DNA of 64,000 nucleotides from Pseudomonadota bacterium. GTDB lineage: Bacteria; Bdellovibrionota; UBA2428. Position numbers and translations under genes: made by a program. Location: contig JAGNHS010000003.1 in the NCBI GenBank assembly GCA_018001635.1, positions 21,675 to 85,674 on the forward strand, in the 5' to 3' direction. Below, piece after piece: positions 17,277-26,309 of this stretch (positions are counted from its first letter, which is position 1; each line of letters begins with the position of its first letter). The notes beneath the pieces are model-generated. The model saw only the letters and a list, made by a program, of their open reading frames with translations, was not told the origin of the DNA and did no database searches.

Positions 17277-18674
17277 TTAAAAATTTTCCAAGAGTAATTT
17301 TGCGGGATTGGCGAGTCGGTTGATGATGGCCGAGCAAAATTTTGAACCCACAGCCCCATCAACGATTCTATGATCGAGCGAAAGAGAAAGGGTCATCATG
17401 TTGCCGACCACGATTTGTCCTTTTTGGACAATAGGTTTTTCTTGAATTTTATAAACACCCAAGATTCCAGCTTCGGGGTAATTGATAATGGGCATGGCAA
17501 AAATTCCGCCGAGATTTCCCATTGAAGTTATTGTGAAGGTTGAGCCTTTAAGTTCATCAGCTGTAGCTTTGCCCGCACGCACTTTATCGGAGAGTTCCAC
17601 AAGTTCTTTTGCAATTTGCAAAAGTGATTTTTGATCGGCATGTTTGATAACGGGAACTATCAGTCCTTCATCGGTCGCGACGGCAAAACCGATGTGATAA
17701 AATTTCTTATAGACAAGTTCTTGTCCATTCGCCGTGTCTTCTAGCGTGGAGTTGACGATTGGAAATTCTTTTAGAGCAGCCACAACAGCTTTGATGACAA
17801 AGGGAAGGTAAGAAAATTTGATTCCATAAGATTCGGCGACCTCTTTAGCTTGTTCTCTAAATTTAATAAGGTCGCTACATTCAAATTCGTCGACATAAGA
17901 GTAGTGAGGAGCAGTGTATTTACTTTTCACCATTCCCTGCGCAATAAGACGACGTAAGCCTCGCAAAGGTTTTCTTTCAACAATTTCATCTGAAGAAAAT
18001 TTAGTGGCAGGGGTGAGTTGCTTAACTGGAGTCGTTACAGTGCTCGCAGGTCCAGCTTGTGTGGCGCCAGCAGGAAAAGTTTTTTGGGAGACAGCGGCGC
18101 TGGGTGCATTCGATTTTTGATTGAGATACTTTAAAAGATCTTCTTCAAGGACTCTGGGGATTCCACCAACATTAGGGCCGCTTCCTTGAACTTCGGCAAG
18201 ATTCACTCCAGCGTCTCGTGCCATAGCTCTTACAATGGGTGCAGCGGGAATGCTGCTTGAATTTAAAGTTTCAAGGGCGCTTTGATAGGGACCTGCAGGA
18301 TTGGGAGAAACTGGAGATCTTTTAGTTTCAGTAATTGGTGCCATCGTCTCAGTGGGACGAATGATTTCTGCTTGAACTTCTGGCTGAACAACAGCTTCTT
18401 GTATTTTTTCAGCAACTTTAGGAGTGCTGGATGTTTGAGTTGCACCGGCTTCAATCAGCGCTATGACTTGGCCAATTTTAATCATATCGCCTTCGTTGGC
18501 TTTGAGCTCTTTGATGGTGCCAGCTTCAGTGGCGGGAACTTCAACAGTGGCTTTGTCAGTCATGACTTCAAGTAAGGGTTGATCCACGTTTACGCTATCG
18601 CCCACTTTCACTAACCATCGAATGAGTTCGCCTTCTTGTAGTCCTTCACCAATTTCAGGAAGTTTAAATTCCAT
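17277..18674 (-). CDS. pdhC: 2-oxoacid dehydrogenase E2, lipoyl acyltransferase
   Basis: Core acyltransferase of a pyruvate or branched-chain 2-oxoacid dehydrogenase complex. Domains in order: one N-terminal lipoyl domain with the lipoylated Lys in VMTDKATVEVPA (about 40-50); a Pro/Ala/Gln-rich linker; an E3/E1-binding domain with AAPIVRAMARDAGVNLAEVQG (about 140-180); a second flexible linker; and the catalytic domain ending DHRIVDGAVG with the active-site His-Asp. The second of two nearby ATGs is used because GGAG lies six bases before it; the first directly abuts that site. Twelve bases after E1 beta. Confidence 0.93.
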   Translation of the reverse strand: MEFKLPEIGEGLQEGELIRWLVKVGDSVNVDQPLLEVMTDKATVEVPATEAGTIKELKANEGDMIKIGQVIALIEAGATQTSSTPKVAEKIQEAVVQPEVQAEIIRPTETMAPITETKRSPVSPNPAGPYQSALETLNSSSIPAAPIVRAMARDAGVNLAEVQGSGPNVGGIPRVLEEDLLKYLNQKSNAPSAAVSQKTFPAGATQAGPASTVTTPVKQLTPATKFSSDEIVERKPLRGLRRLIAQGMVKSKYTAPHYSYVDEFECSDLIKFREQAKEVAESYGIKFSYLPFVIKAVVAALKEFPIVNSTLEDTANGQELVYKKFYHIGFAVATDEGLIVPVIKHADQKSLLQIAKELVELSDKVRAGKATADELKGSTFTITSMGNLGGIFAMPIINYPEAGILGVYKIQEKPIVQKGQIVVGNMMTLSLSLDHRIVDGAVGSKFCSAIINRLANPAKLLLENF

Positions 18675-18686
18675 TGTCATCTCCTT

Positions 18687-19748
18687 TTAAGTTGCTTCCG
18701 ATAAAATTTCGCGAATTTCGCGTTCAATATCATTTTCTTGAGGCACAGTAGCTTCTTCAAGAGAAGGAGCTAGGCCAATTCCCGGTAAATGTTTAGCGGC
18801 CAAAACTCTCGGGCGTGCTCTGAGTTCATAAAAATGCTCATCGATCACCCTGCGAAGTAAGTGTTCACCAAAATTTGTAATTTCAGTGTCTTCATTTACA
18901 AAAAGTATTTTTCCACATTCTTTAACAGCCTGGGAAATTGCGTTCCAATCGTAGGGGTAAAGTGTTCTTAAGTCTAAGACTCTCACTTCACCTAGACCTT
19001 CGCGACTGAGGCGATCGGCTACATTTCGAGCTTGTTGAACATGACGACTGTAGGTCACTATGCAAGCCGCATTTCCTGGGCGCACCACTTGAGCTTTTCC
19101 AATGGGAACTTGATATCCTTCAAGAGCGGGCCATCGAGGACTCCAATTTTTTCTGGCTTCTCCAAGTGGAGCATCTATGCGTTCTTTGAGTTCCTTTTCG
19201 TCTTTAGGCTCACCAGGAATAAGTTCTTCACCTTTTACGCGAAGTAAGGCTTTAGGAATTAAAAACAAAACTGGATTGGGATCTTCAATGGCAGAAATCA
19301 TAAGCCCATAGGCGTCTTTTGCATTGGAAGGGCATAAAATTTTCCAACCAGGCAAACGCGTGGCTAGAGCATCAAAAGAATGCGAATGGTAAAGGCTTCC
19401 ATGAATTCCAGCTCCATGGGGAGTCATAACCACCATGTTTAAAGGAAAGGCGCCTTGTGTGGACCAGCAAGAGTTACCAGCCAGTTTTAATAAGTCGATA
19501 GTATTAAAAATGTAATCGCAGAATTGAATTTCGGCGACAGGTTTTTGTCCGGCGAGTGCAAGACCAATGGCTGTTCCAATAATTCCTCTTTCGTCGAGTG
19601 GAGTGTTCCAAGTTGTTTTAAGTCCTTGAGTCACGGTAAAGACTCCGCCAAGAGGAGCGCCAACATCTTCACCAAAAATATCAGTCACACCTAAATTTTC
19701 TTCTCCGTAATGTAAGGCCATTCGAATAGCTTGAGCCATACTTGCCAT
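18687..19748 (-). CDS. pdhB: 2-oxoacid dehydrogenase E1 beta subunit
   Basis: Thiamine-pyrophosphate-dependent decarboxylase beta subunit (353 residues). It has VTDIFGEDVGAPLGGVFTVT, TPLDERGIIGTAIGLALAG, EIQFCDYIFNTIDLL and the C-terminal transketolase domain with VLDLRTLYPYDW and FVNEDTEI. The segments most resemble branched-chain 2-oxoacid dehydrogenase E1 beta (BkdA2/BCKDHB type), yet in bacteria lacking other complexes such proteins may act on pyruvate, so the substrate is left open. It begins two bases after the E1 alpha stop, with AAGGA nine bases upstream. Confidence 0.92.
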   Translation of the reverse strand: MASMAQAIRMALHYGEENLGVTDIFGEDVGAPLGGVFTVTQGLKTTWNTPLDERGIIGTAIGLALAGQKPVAEIQFCDYIFNTIDLLKLAGNSCWSTQGAFPLNMVVMTPHGAGIHGSLYHSHSFDALATRLPGWKILCPSNAKDAYGLMISAIEDPNPVLFLIPKALLRVKGEELIPGEPKDEKELKERIDAPLGEARKNWSPRWPALEGYQVPIGKAQVVRPGNAACIVTYSRHVQQARNVADRLSREGLGEVRVLDLRTLYPYDWNAISQAVKECGKILFVNEDTEITNFGEHLLRRVIDEHFYELRARPRVLAAKHLPGIGLAPSLEEATVPQENDIEREIREILSEAT

Positions 19749-19750
19749 AC

Positions 19751-20818
19751 TTATGAATCCTTCCCGGGCAAACCGCCAGCTTTGTTGTTTGCAAACGTAT
19801 GTTCGTGCAAAGTTTTGGGATCGGGATAGGCTTCTTTGCGTGCAATATCATAAGCGTCGTTGGCTTCTTGGGTGGCCTCATGACGAATTTTTTTGATGCT
19901 GTCTTCTGTAATCCAAGAGTGTTTGAGTAATTTTTTTTCAAAAGCGTCGATGCAATCGAAGCCTTCTTCTCGATTGGCCCCTGAAGAAGAGCTGTGTCCA
20001 TTGAGTCGAGCAATACTGAGTTCGAGCAAAAAAGGTCGACCTGAGTTACGGACATAGTCCATAGCGTTGGACAATGCAGCCCAAGCTTTTTCGGGATTGT
20101 TTCCGTCGGCAGTAGAGCTCATTATGCCAAATGCTTTAGCGCGATCGGCAACGTTTTTTTCGCCATGTTGGGTTCCATAGGTCGTTGAAATTCCAAATTG
20201 GTTATTTGTGACAATCATAAGAAGGGGAAGTTCTTCGCCAGGGCGAGAGGACCAAATAAGAGCGGTTGCGAAATCACCCTCGGCGGTGCCTGCATCGCCT
20301 CCGAGCACGATAGTGATACCGGAATCTTTTCCTTGTTGGCGTAAGCGCCATTGAGCTCGGGCGGTTCCAGGTGCAATAGAAAATTGTGTTTCAATGGTGG
20401 AGGTCACTGGAGCCACATTCCATTCTTTGCGACACACATGTGATACAAAATTTCTTCCACCTGAAAAGGGATCTTTTTCTGAACATTTCATCTGTCGAAT
20501 GAAATCAAGCATGGGAGCGCCCATGGCCATTAAAGTTCCATTGCTTCTATAGTGAAGGTGTAAAAAATCGTGATCTAATCCTTGCCCCTTATTGACTAAA
20601 AGTCCAAGCGCAATTGAGAAAGCTTCTTCTCCAGGGCCCCCAATCCAAAAAAAACCATCTTGGGTTTTCGACATTTTAATAAGTTTTTCTTCAAGGGCGC
20701 GCGCGCGTATCATGAGCTTGTAAAAACTCAGTGAAAAATCTTTGTCCTTAAAGGGTTGCGCTGGATATGACATTTGTTGTTTGTTGATATTGGTGTTCTG
20801 GCCCCAAGAGATTTCCAT
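19751..20818 (-). CDS. pdhA: 2-oxoacid dehydrogenase E1 alpha subunit
   Basis: The TPP-binding alpha subunit (355 residues). The GDAGTAEGDFATAL...VTNNQFGIST stretch is the TPP/Mg motif (GDG ending in NN, here GDA). HYRSNGTLMAMG and DPFSGGRNFVSH resemble branched-chain E1 alpha more than E. coli-like pyruvate dehydrogenase. The phosphorylation-loop-like segment ARLNGHSSSSGANRE contains the conserved catalytic-loop His. The start codon is inside the last codons of lipA (71-base overlap) with AGGAG nine bases upstream. A later ATG at 20773 has no such site. Operon head is lipA. Confidence 0.92.
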   Translation of the reverse strand: MEISWGQNTNINKQQMSYPAQPFKDKDFSLSFYKLMIRARALEEKLIKMSKTQDGFFWIGGPGEEAFSIALGLLVNKGQGLDHDFLHLHYRSNGTLMAMGAPMLDFIRQMKCSEKDPFSGGRNFVSHVCRKEWNVAPVTSTIETQFSIAPGTARAQWRLRQQGKDSGITIVLGGDAGTAEGDFATALIWSSRPGEELPLLMIVTNNQFGISTTYGTQHGEKNVADRAKAFGIMSSTADGNNPEKAWAALSNAMDYVRNSGRPFLLELSIARLNGHSSSSGANREEGFDCIDAFEKKLLKHSWITEDSIKKIRHEATQEANDAYDIARKEAYPDPKTLHEHTFANNKAGGLPGKDS

Positions 20819-21764
20819 GACTCCGCTCTCCTCTCAGAATTTTTTGAATATAATATTCCCCCGCTTTGTAACTTGAGCGAACAAGAGGGCCCGAGGCGAC
20901 GTAGGCAAAACCTAAATCTTCTCCAATTTTTGCCCATTCAGAAAATTTTTCAGGACTAATATAAGCTTCAACAGGAAGATGGCGAGAGCTGGGTTGTAGG
21001 TATTGTCCTAAAGTTAGAACTTCAACACCAACATTTAAAAGATCCTGAAGTGTTTGAAGCACTTCGGATTCTTTTTCTCCGAGCCCAAGCATGATGGAGG
21101 ATTTTGTAACAACTTTACGGCCAAAATTTTCTGCACGCTTTTTATACTGTTCTAAAACCATAAGAGATTGAGCGTAAGAGCAACGTGGATCTCTGACTCT
21201 TCTTTGAAGATTTTCTACGGTTTCAATGTTGTGGGCCAAAACATCTGCGGAAGATTGCGCCATGGTATCGATACATTCCAAGGAGCCTCTCCAGTCGGGA
21301 GTGAGTGTTTCAATGATGAGTTTGGGAGAAAGTCTTTTAACGAGTCGAACAGTGTCGGCAAAGTGGGTGGCACCTTGATCGGGGAGATCGTCGCGATCTA
21401 CAGAAGTGAGCACAATGTAATCGAGATTCATGTCGGCTACGCTGAGTGCGATTTTTGCGGGTTCTTCAGAGTCTACGACTCCGCGAGGATTTCCGGTAAT
21501 AACGTTACAAAATTTACAACCTCGAGTGCAGGTATCCCCTAACAACATGAAGGTGGCGGTTCCGCCGGCCCAACACTCTCCAATGTTTGGACATCGAGCT
21601 TCTTCACAAACAGTGTGAAGTTTGTGCGACGCTAGAGTTTCTTTAATTTTTAAAAAATTAGCGCCTCCAGGGGCCTTAACTTTAAGCCAAGGAGGTTTAG
21701 CTATAGCCTTAGTCTTCACGCGCGAGATAGTATCCTGACTCGAGGGCTTTTGGTCAAGTATCAT
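20748..21764 (-). CDS. lipA: Lipoyl synthase
   Basis: Radical SAM enzyme that inserts two sulfurs into octanoyl groups on lipoyl domains, giving lipoyl. The two iron-sulfur cluster signatures are present: CEEARCPNIGEC (auxiliary cluster) and CTRGCKFCNV (radical SAM CxxxCxxC), with the ETLTPDWRG and SYKAGEYY segments. At 338 residues it is somewhat long at the N-terminus. First gene of the minus-strand run lipA-E1 alpha-E1 beta-E2-lpd, so the enzyme that matures the complex is co-expressed with it. The divergent PilZ gene is about 75 bases away. Confidence 0.96.
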   Translation of the reverse strand: MILDQKPSSQDTISRVKTKAIAKPPWLKVKAPGGANFLKIKETLASHKLHTVCEEARCPNIGECWAGGTATFMLLGDTCTRGCKFCNVITGNPRGVVDSEEPAKIALSVADMNLDYIVLTSVDRDDLPDQGATHFADTVRLVKRLSPKLIIETLTPDWRGSLECIDTMAQSSADVLAHNIETVENLQRRVRDPRCSYAQSLMVLEQYKKRAENFGRKVVTKSSIMLGLGEKESEVLQTLQDLLNVGVEVLTLGQYLQPSSRHLPVEAYISPEKFSEWAKIGEDLGFAYVASGPLVRSSYKAGEYYIQKILRGERSHGNLLGPEHQYQQTTNVISSATL

Positions 21765-21840
21765 ATAGAGTTGACGCCTTGCGCATAAAGTCGATTATCT
21801 TGATTAACTAATTCTGGCCTTGAGGCATAATGAGGCTTCT

Positions 21841-22671
21841 ATGGGGATGGAAATTCTAACTTTAAGTCCGCAAGATCCAATTTTATTTCACAAATTTAAC
21901 GATAAGGTTTCGCAAATAGTGGAGCTTCGCTTTCAGTTTAATTTTGTGAGGGAACTCAATGAGGTTCCAAAATTCTTTTACACAAACAATGATCCTGCTG
22001 TGGTTTTCTTTGATATGACTTCTCGAGGTTTCAATTCAAAGAAGATTGAAGACATGGAGAGTTTGTTTGCGGGAATGCGAAAGCTAGATCCCGGTGTTTG
22101 TATCATTTTACTGGTCGATTTTAATCCAACTTCTGACCAATTGATGGATTGGATGGATAGAGGCGCTTCAGGAATTTTGGATTGGAACTTCGATCCAAAA
22201 CAAATCTCAGAAGCCTTGTGGGATTTACTGAGCGATCGTTTCCGATTGAAGCGGCATGTTCCGCGTGCTCCGGTTCGACATAAAATTCAAATTAAATATT
22301 CAACTCTAGAACAAGCCTTGGTCGCGGAAACTCTCAACGTGGGTTTTGGTGGCTTTTTTGTAAACACCATAATTTCCGGAGCGCTTTTAGGGGATTTTGT
22401 TGATTTTGAATTTCAAAAGACTGCGACTCTATCCGACAATAATCAGGTAGAAGTGAGCAATAAACTCGTTAATAAAATGAATGAAGATCCTGGAGATGCT
22501 TCTAGTGTTATTGCAGGTGTGGGTAAGATTGCGTGGATTCGTAATCGCGAAAGTCCTGATAATCCTAGGGGTATGGGTGTTCAATTTGTGGAACTAGCAG
22601 AGCAACATCGTAAGTGGATTGAAAATTTTGTTAGGAGCCATCGCATTCACGCCTTTATTCCTAAGAAATAA
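21841..22671 (+). CDS. Receiver-like / PilZ domain protein
   Basis: A 276-residue cytoplasmic protein. Residues about 5-120 look like a receiver domain: acidic DPAVVFFDMTSR with the candidate phospho-Asp, VCIILLVDFNPTSDQL, and GASGILDWNFDP, where the usual Lys of the KP motif is Asp-Trp. The rest resembles PilZ: basic LKRHVPRAPVRHKI matches the RxxxR c-di-GMP contact, LNVGFGGFFV replaces the usual (D/N)xSxxG, and PRGMGVQFV ends the barrel. It probably reads c-di-GMP, though the second motif is degenerate. The start used has GAGG five bases upstream, and avoids a TTG seven codons earlier. Confidence 0.7.
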   Translation: MGMEILTLSPQDPILFHKFNDKVSQIVELRFQFNFVRELNEVPKFFYTNNDPAVVFFDMTSRGFNSKKIEDMESLFAGMRKLDPGVCIILLVDFNPTSDQLMDWMDRGASGILDWNFDPKQISEALWDLLSDRFRLKRHVPRAPVRHKIQIKYSTLEQALVAETLNVGFGGFFVNTIISGALLGDFVDFEFQKTATLSDNNQVEVSNKLVNKMNEDPGDASSVIAGVGKIAWIRNRESPDNPRGMGVQFVELAEQHRKWIENFVRSHRIHAFIPKK

Positions 22672-22676
22672 AGGCG
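22650..22676 (+). terminator. Hairpin across the PilZ gene stop
   Basis: CGCCTTTATT pairs with AATAAAGGCG over a seven-base loop, crossing the stop codon. There is no clear run of T after it, so it may be a weak bidirectional terminator between the converging PilZ and pectate-lyase-like genes. Confidence 0.35.
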
Positions 22677-22707
22677 TTCTCTGGCATTGGTTTAACTGAA
22701 AATAAAC

Positions 22708-23577
22708 TTATTCGCTTAGAAATTTAGTGAAGGCTGTGTCGACTTTAGAGGAATTGCATTTAACATCCCCTTTGATTTTTGAGCAGTTTTCATCCTTGGA
22801 AAATAGTTGGCTGTTATTTTCTGTTCTAAAGATAAGACTTCCAAATTTTTCAAAAGTATTTTTTCGACTGTAAACCACGGAGTGGTATTTCCCAGAAGCT
22901 TGAACGGCATAGGTGGTGGATCGTATCATTTTGTTTTTTTCTACATATAAATCACTTCGAATGGGGCAAGCTCCAGGGTCGTGATAGCCGGGGTCGGCTT
23001 TGTGCCCACATGTTGAAACAGGGCGAGCGACATCAATAAATTTATTGCCTATAATGTGCATCGATCCACCATTACTCTGTATGGCTTTGTCTTCTGCGTT
23101 TTCAAAACTGCAGTTTTTGATAATAGTATGTTTAGCGCTTTTATTGTTTTTATTGTTTCCATTGGTGATGGCGTCTTCGCAAACCTTTTGGAATCGAACG
23201 TTGACTATTTGATTTTTGAAACCTTCAGCAACGTGGATACCTTCTGGTGATTGAACAATGGTGAAGTTCGATAAAATACTTCCGTTGGAATAAATAAAAA
23301 ATACAGCTTTATTTGTAGGGAATTGATCGCATTGATCAAAAGATCCAACCCCTGTAATTCGAGCACCCTTACCATCGAATTTTACAGTATTTTTGATAAT
23401 GATAGTTCTATCGACTTCGTAGCTAGCACAGGTGGCGGTGCCAGCTTTAACGTCAGCTTCAAGCTTGTCAGTGTCACAAGCAGCTCGGGTTTTAAGACTA
23501 AGAAAAATTCCAACAAAGAAAATTGACTTTAAAAGGTGCTTTCTCAAGACACGCCCCCAGAATAGTAAGCTTAACAA
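22708..23577 (-). CDS. Exported pectate-lyase-3-like beta-helix protein
   Basis: A 289-residue exported protein (hydrophobic segment about 14-32). Its pattern is a short right-handed parallel beta helix like pectate lyase family 3: IRxx-type rungs with EGIHVAEGFKNQIVNVRF, VCEDAITNGNN, NAEDKAIQSNGG and IGNKFIDV. Cysteines (CGHK, CPIRS, CSKIKGDVKC) may form disulfides. The EDAIT and DKAIQSNGG pieces correspond to the conserved calcium and catalytic region of PL3, but without structure the activity is uncertain. Substrate could be pectate-like or another acidic polysaccharide. Alone on its strand; downstream convergent with the PilZ gene. Confidence 0.62.
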   Translation of the reverse strand: MLSLLFWGRVLRKHLLKSIFFVGIFLSLKTRAACDTDKLEADVKAGTATCASYEVDRTIIIKNTVKFDGKGARITGVGSFDQCDQFPTNKAVFFIYSNGSILSNFTIVQSPEGIHVAEGFKNQIVNVRFQKVCEDAITNGNNKNNKSAKHTIIKNCSFENAEDKAIQSNGGSMHIIGNKFIDVARPVSTCGHKADPGYHDPGACPIRSDLYVEKNKMIRSTTYAVQASGKYHSVVYSRKNTFEKFGSLIFRTENNSQLFSKDENCSKIKGDVKCNSSKVDTAFTKFLSE

Positions 23578-23715
23578 GATTGATATTGTCGTCTTACATT
23601 CCGCTTGAGAATTTTAACTTGTTTGGACTTTACTGATCTCCAGTATACATAAAATAAAAAATAAAAAAATTATTTGATCGAATTTAATAAAAACTTATTG
23701 CTGGCTTTACACAAA

Positions 23716-25077
23716 TTAAACAGAGGGCTTGTGCCGACTCATAAATTTTTCAATTTCATCTGCATAGCGAGGAAGTCCGTCTGTGAGAATTTCAGGTTTT
23801 CCTGCTTTGACTAAAATGTCGTCTTCAATTCTGATCCCAATTCCTCGATACTCCTCGGGAACAGATTTGTCGTTCGCAGGAATGTAGACTCCTGGTTCAA
23901 CTGTAAAGATCATGCCAGCTTTTAATTTAATGCTTTTATTTTTATCATCGAAACGTGGACAAGGATCGTGAACATCTAAGCCGAGCCAGTGTCCTGTTCC
24001 ATGGGGAAAATAGGCTTTGTAAGAGGCTTTTTCTAAAATCTCTTTTTTGGTTCCCTTGAGGAATTTTAAATGACGAAGACCTTCAATAATGGCCTCAGTG
24101 GCTGCTTCGTGAAAAGCGGAATAGGCGATTCCAACTCTAGCTTTATTGATGGCTTCTTTGTGAGCCTCGGCGACGATGGCCATAATGTTTTTTTGGGCTG
24201 GAGTGTATTTACCATTAACGGGATACGTTCTTGTAATGTCGGAACTATAATAATTTAAATCACAGCCAGCATCGACAAGGATAAGTTCTCCATCCTTAAG
24301 AGTTGTTTTTGCGGGTTCGTAATGAAGGCAAGTCGCGTTTTTACCGGCGGCGCATATAGAACCGTAAGCAGGGCCATCGGCACCTCTATACATAAATTCG
24401 TATTCTATAATGGCTTGTACTTGAAACTCCTTAAGGCCTGCTTGGATTTTTTTTAAAAGCTCCAAATGAGCAGCCACATTTATTTTGGAAGCCTTTCTCA
24501 TGGCCTCGATTTCAAATTTATCTTTAATGAGACGAGCTTCAAAAGTGAGGGGTTCAGAATTATTGAGTGAGTGTAGCGCGCGATTCAAGCCCCGAGGATC
24601 CGTCTTAATAGTTTCAGTAATGGCATCGAGTTGTTTGCGAAGGAGAGGATCTTGTAATGCATTTGTGTAAATTCGAGGACTGACTCCACTGGGTCTATTT
24701 GCGAAAAAATTTGTGCAAAACTCTTTAAGTTTTTCTATGGGTTGAGCTTCTTCAGTGCCAAAATTTTGGCGCGCACGAGCGGGTCCAATAATTTCACCGT
24801 TCCAAAGTTCTTTAATGGGGTCGCGGGCTTGGCAGAATAAGGTTGATTGAGTTTTCCCTTTATTATCTTTCCAAATTGCCAAAGCTGAATAGGCTTCTAT
24901 GAAACCTGATAAGTATGCGAACGATGAATCGGCACGATATTTAAAATGGGTGTCGTTACTTTTGATTCTAGGTGCAGGATTGAAGAGGAGTAAAAGATCA
25001 CTTTGTGGCTTAAATGTTTGAGTGATTAAATTACGCCGCTTTGCATATACGGAGAGCGGAAAAATAGGTGTTATCAT
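23716..25077 (-). CDS. pepP: Xaa-Pro aminopeptidase
   Basis: M24B metallo-aminopeptidase that removes a residue before proline. The creatinase-like N-terminal domain is followed by the pita-bread catalytic domain. Two-metal ligands are visible: two Asp in VDAGCDLNYYSSDITRTYP, His in HGTGHWLGLDVHDP, Glu in FTVEPGVYIP, and Glu in GIRIEDDILV. Length is about 453 residues, as in E. coli PepP. The start used is the ATG; a GTG six codons upstream is possible but no clear ribosome binding site supports either. It probably acts in the cytoplasm. Confidence 0.93.
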   Translation of the reverse strand: MITPIFPLSVYAKRRNLITQTFKPQSDLLLLFNPAPRIKSNDTHFKYRADSSFAYLSGFIEAYSALAIWKDNKGKTQSTLFCQARDPIKELWNGEIIGPARARQNFGTEEAQPIEKLKEFCTNFFANRPSGVSPRIYTNALQDPLLRKQLDAITETIKTDPRGLNRALHSLNNSEPLTFEARLIKDKFEIEAMRKASKINVAAHLELLKKIQAGLKEFQVQAIIEYEFMYRGADGPAYGSICAAGKNATCLHYEPAKTTLKDGELILVDAGCDLNYYSSDITRTYPVNGKYTPAQKNIMAIVAEAHKEAINKARVGIAYSAFHEAATEAIIEGLRHLKFLKGTKKEILEKASYKAYFPHGTGHWLGLDVHDPCPRFDDKNKSIKLKAGMIFTVEPGVYIPANDKSVPEEYRGIGIRIEDDILVKAGKPEILTDGLPRYADEIEKFMSRHKPSV

Positions 25078-25156
25078 GAGAAGTAGTTCTATCACTGCTA
25101 AGAAAGGTCGGAAAGATTATTTTCGATCCAATCTAAGTGAAGTTGCGGAGTGAATT

Positions 25157-25948
25157 ATGTCATTATGTCGATCGGGCCTTTTTTGTTTAGCTTTAGCACT
25201 TTGGGGGACGGCCGTTGCCTCTCAAAACATCGTTAAAAGTGATGCTTTTACTTATGAAGGCCCAAGGCTCGGAGATTATAAATCAGAACTTCGTTTGTAT
25301 TATAAAGGCGGCAATTATTTTGAGGAAGCTGCAATTTTGCCTACGAAATCTGGCGGAACAACCTTCACTGGACTTATTGTGAGACTTTTAGGTGATCGTC
25401 TGGATGATCAGACGGAGGGTCTAAAGGTTAAACGTTATATGTATCATATTCTAAAAGATAAAAAGCATCTTGGAGTGGCTCATGGATCTAGCTTTGAATA
25501 CGAAGGAAAGTTAGCCAATGTTTTTGTTTTTTATGATCTCAATAGAAGTATTCAAAATATAAAAGTTGAAAATCTTCCCGACGATGTTCTGGCTGAGCTC
25601 TCTAAGGGGCCCTATTTAGAGCAGTTTAAGGGTAGAAAAGTCGAAGATTTTGAAAAACAATCGGTGAGACAAGGTCGTGGACGTAGAAAACAAACATCTT
25701 GGCGAATGGGTGAGTTTTTCTCCGATGCGCAAAAGCCAAATTCAGCAAAAGCTCGTAAGGCTTGGGACGGTATTTTTCGTTCCGTGCGCTATAATGCAGC
25801 TTTTATGGATGTCGCCTTTTTTATCACTAAACATCCTGACTTAGACGAAGAAAGTGAAAAGATTAATTCTAATGAGGCGATTTCTGGTCCAGAAAAAGCT
25901 GCAGAGGAAATGGAAAAGAATAATCGTAACGAGATTAAGAAAAAATAA
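25157..25948 (+). CDS. Exported protein of unknown function
   Basis: A 263-residue protein with a clear signal peptide (MSLCRSGLFCLALALWGTAVA) and the strong ribosome binding site GGAG six bases before ATG. Recognisable features are few: a beta-rich first part (LYYKGGNYFEEA, FVFYDL), a very basic central piece (RQGRGRRKQ), and a lysine- and glutamate-rich end that looks disordered or helical. No family was recognised. It is divergent from pepP and followed by a glutaredoxin gene, but the spacing does not require co-transcription. Confidence 0.6.
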   Translation: MSLCRSGLFCLALALWGTAVASQNIVKSDAFTYEGPRLGDYKSELRLYYKGGNYFEEAAILPTKSGGTTFTGLIVRLLGDRLDDQTEGLKVKRYMYHILKDKKHLGVAHGSSFEYEGKLANVFVFYDLNRSIQNIKVENLPDDVLAELSKGPYLEQFKGRKVEDFEKQSVRQGRGRRKQTSWRMGEFFSDAQKPNSAKARKAWDGIFRSVRYNAAFMDVAFFITKHPDLDEESEKINSNEAISGPEKAAEEMEKNNRNEIKKK

Positions 25949-26011
25949 AAGGACGTTTTTGGCTAGTGGATTGGCTTTGAGTCGAAGCTTTAAATCGTAT
26001 AGGCTGGATTC

Positions 26012-26299
26012 ATGTTACCAAAACACCCTAAGCAGGCTGAAATTTTATTTTATACTAAAGACTATTGCCCTTATTGTGTGGCCGCTAAAAATCTTTTGAA
26101 TCAAAAAGGTGTTGCCTATACAGAAATTGATGTGACTCATGATTCTGTGAAGTATCAAGAAATGTTGACTAAAGCTTCGCCTCGAAGAACGGTTCCACAA
26201 ATTTTTATTAATGGTAGTGGTGTGGGCGGATTTGATGACATTAAAGCTCTCGATACAAAAGGTGAACTTGAAAAACTTCTTTTTCCAAGTGGGCGTTGA
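26012..26299 (+). CDS. grxC: Glutaredoxin
   Basis: A 95-residue thioredoxin-fold disulfide reductase. CPYC lies at the start of helix 1 (FYTKDYCPYCVAAKNLL), then TVPQIFINGSGVGGFDDI with the cis-Pro loop and the GG-D glutathione-binding motif. This is a class I dithiol glutaredoxin, cytoplasmic, used by ribonucleotide reductase and for reversing protein thiolation. It ends 10 bases before the following gene. Confidence 0.93.
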   Translation: MLPKHPKQAEILFYTKDYCPYCVAAKNLLNQKGVAYTEIDVTHDSVKYQEMLTKASPRRTVPQIFINGSGVGGFDDIKALDTKGELEKLLFPSGR

Positions 26300-26309
26300 G
26301 ACAATTTGA

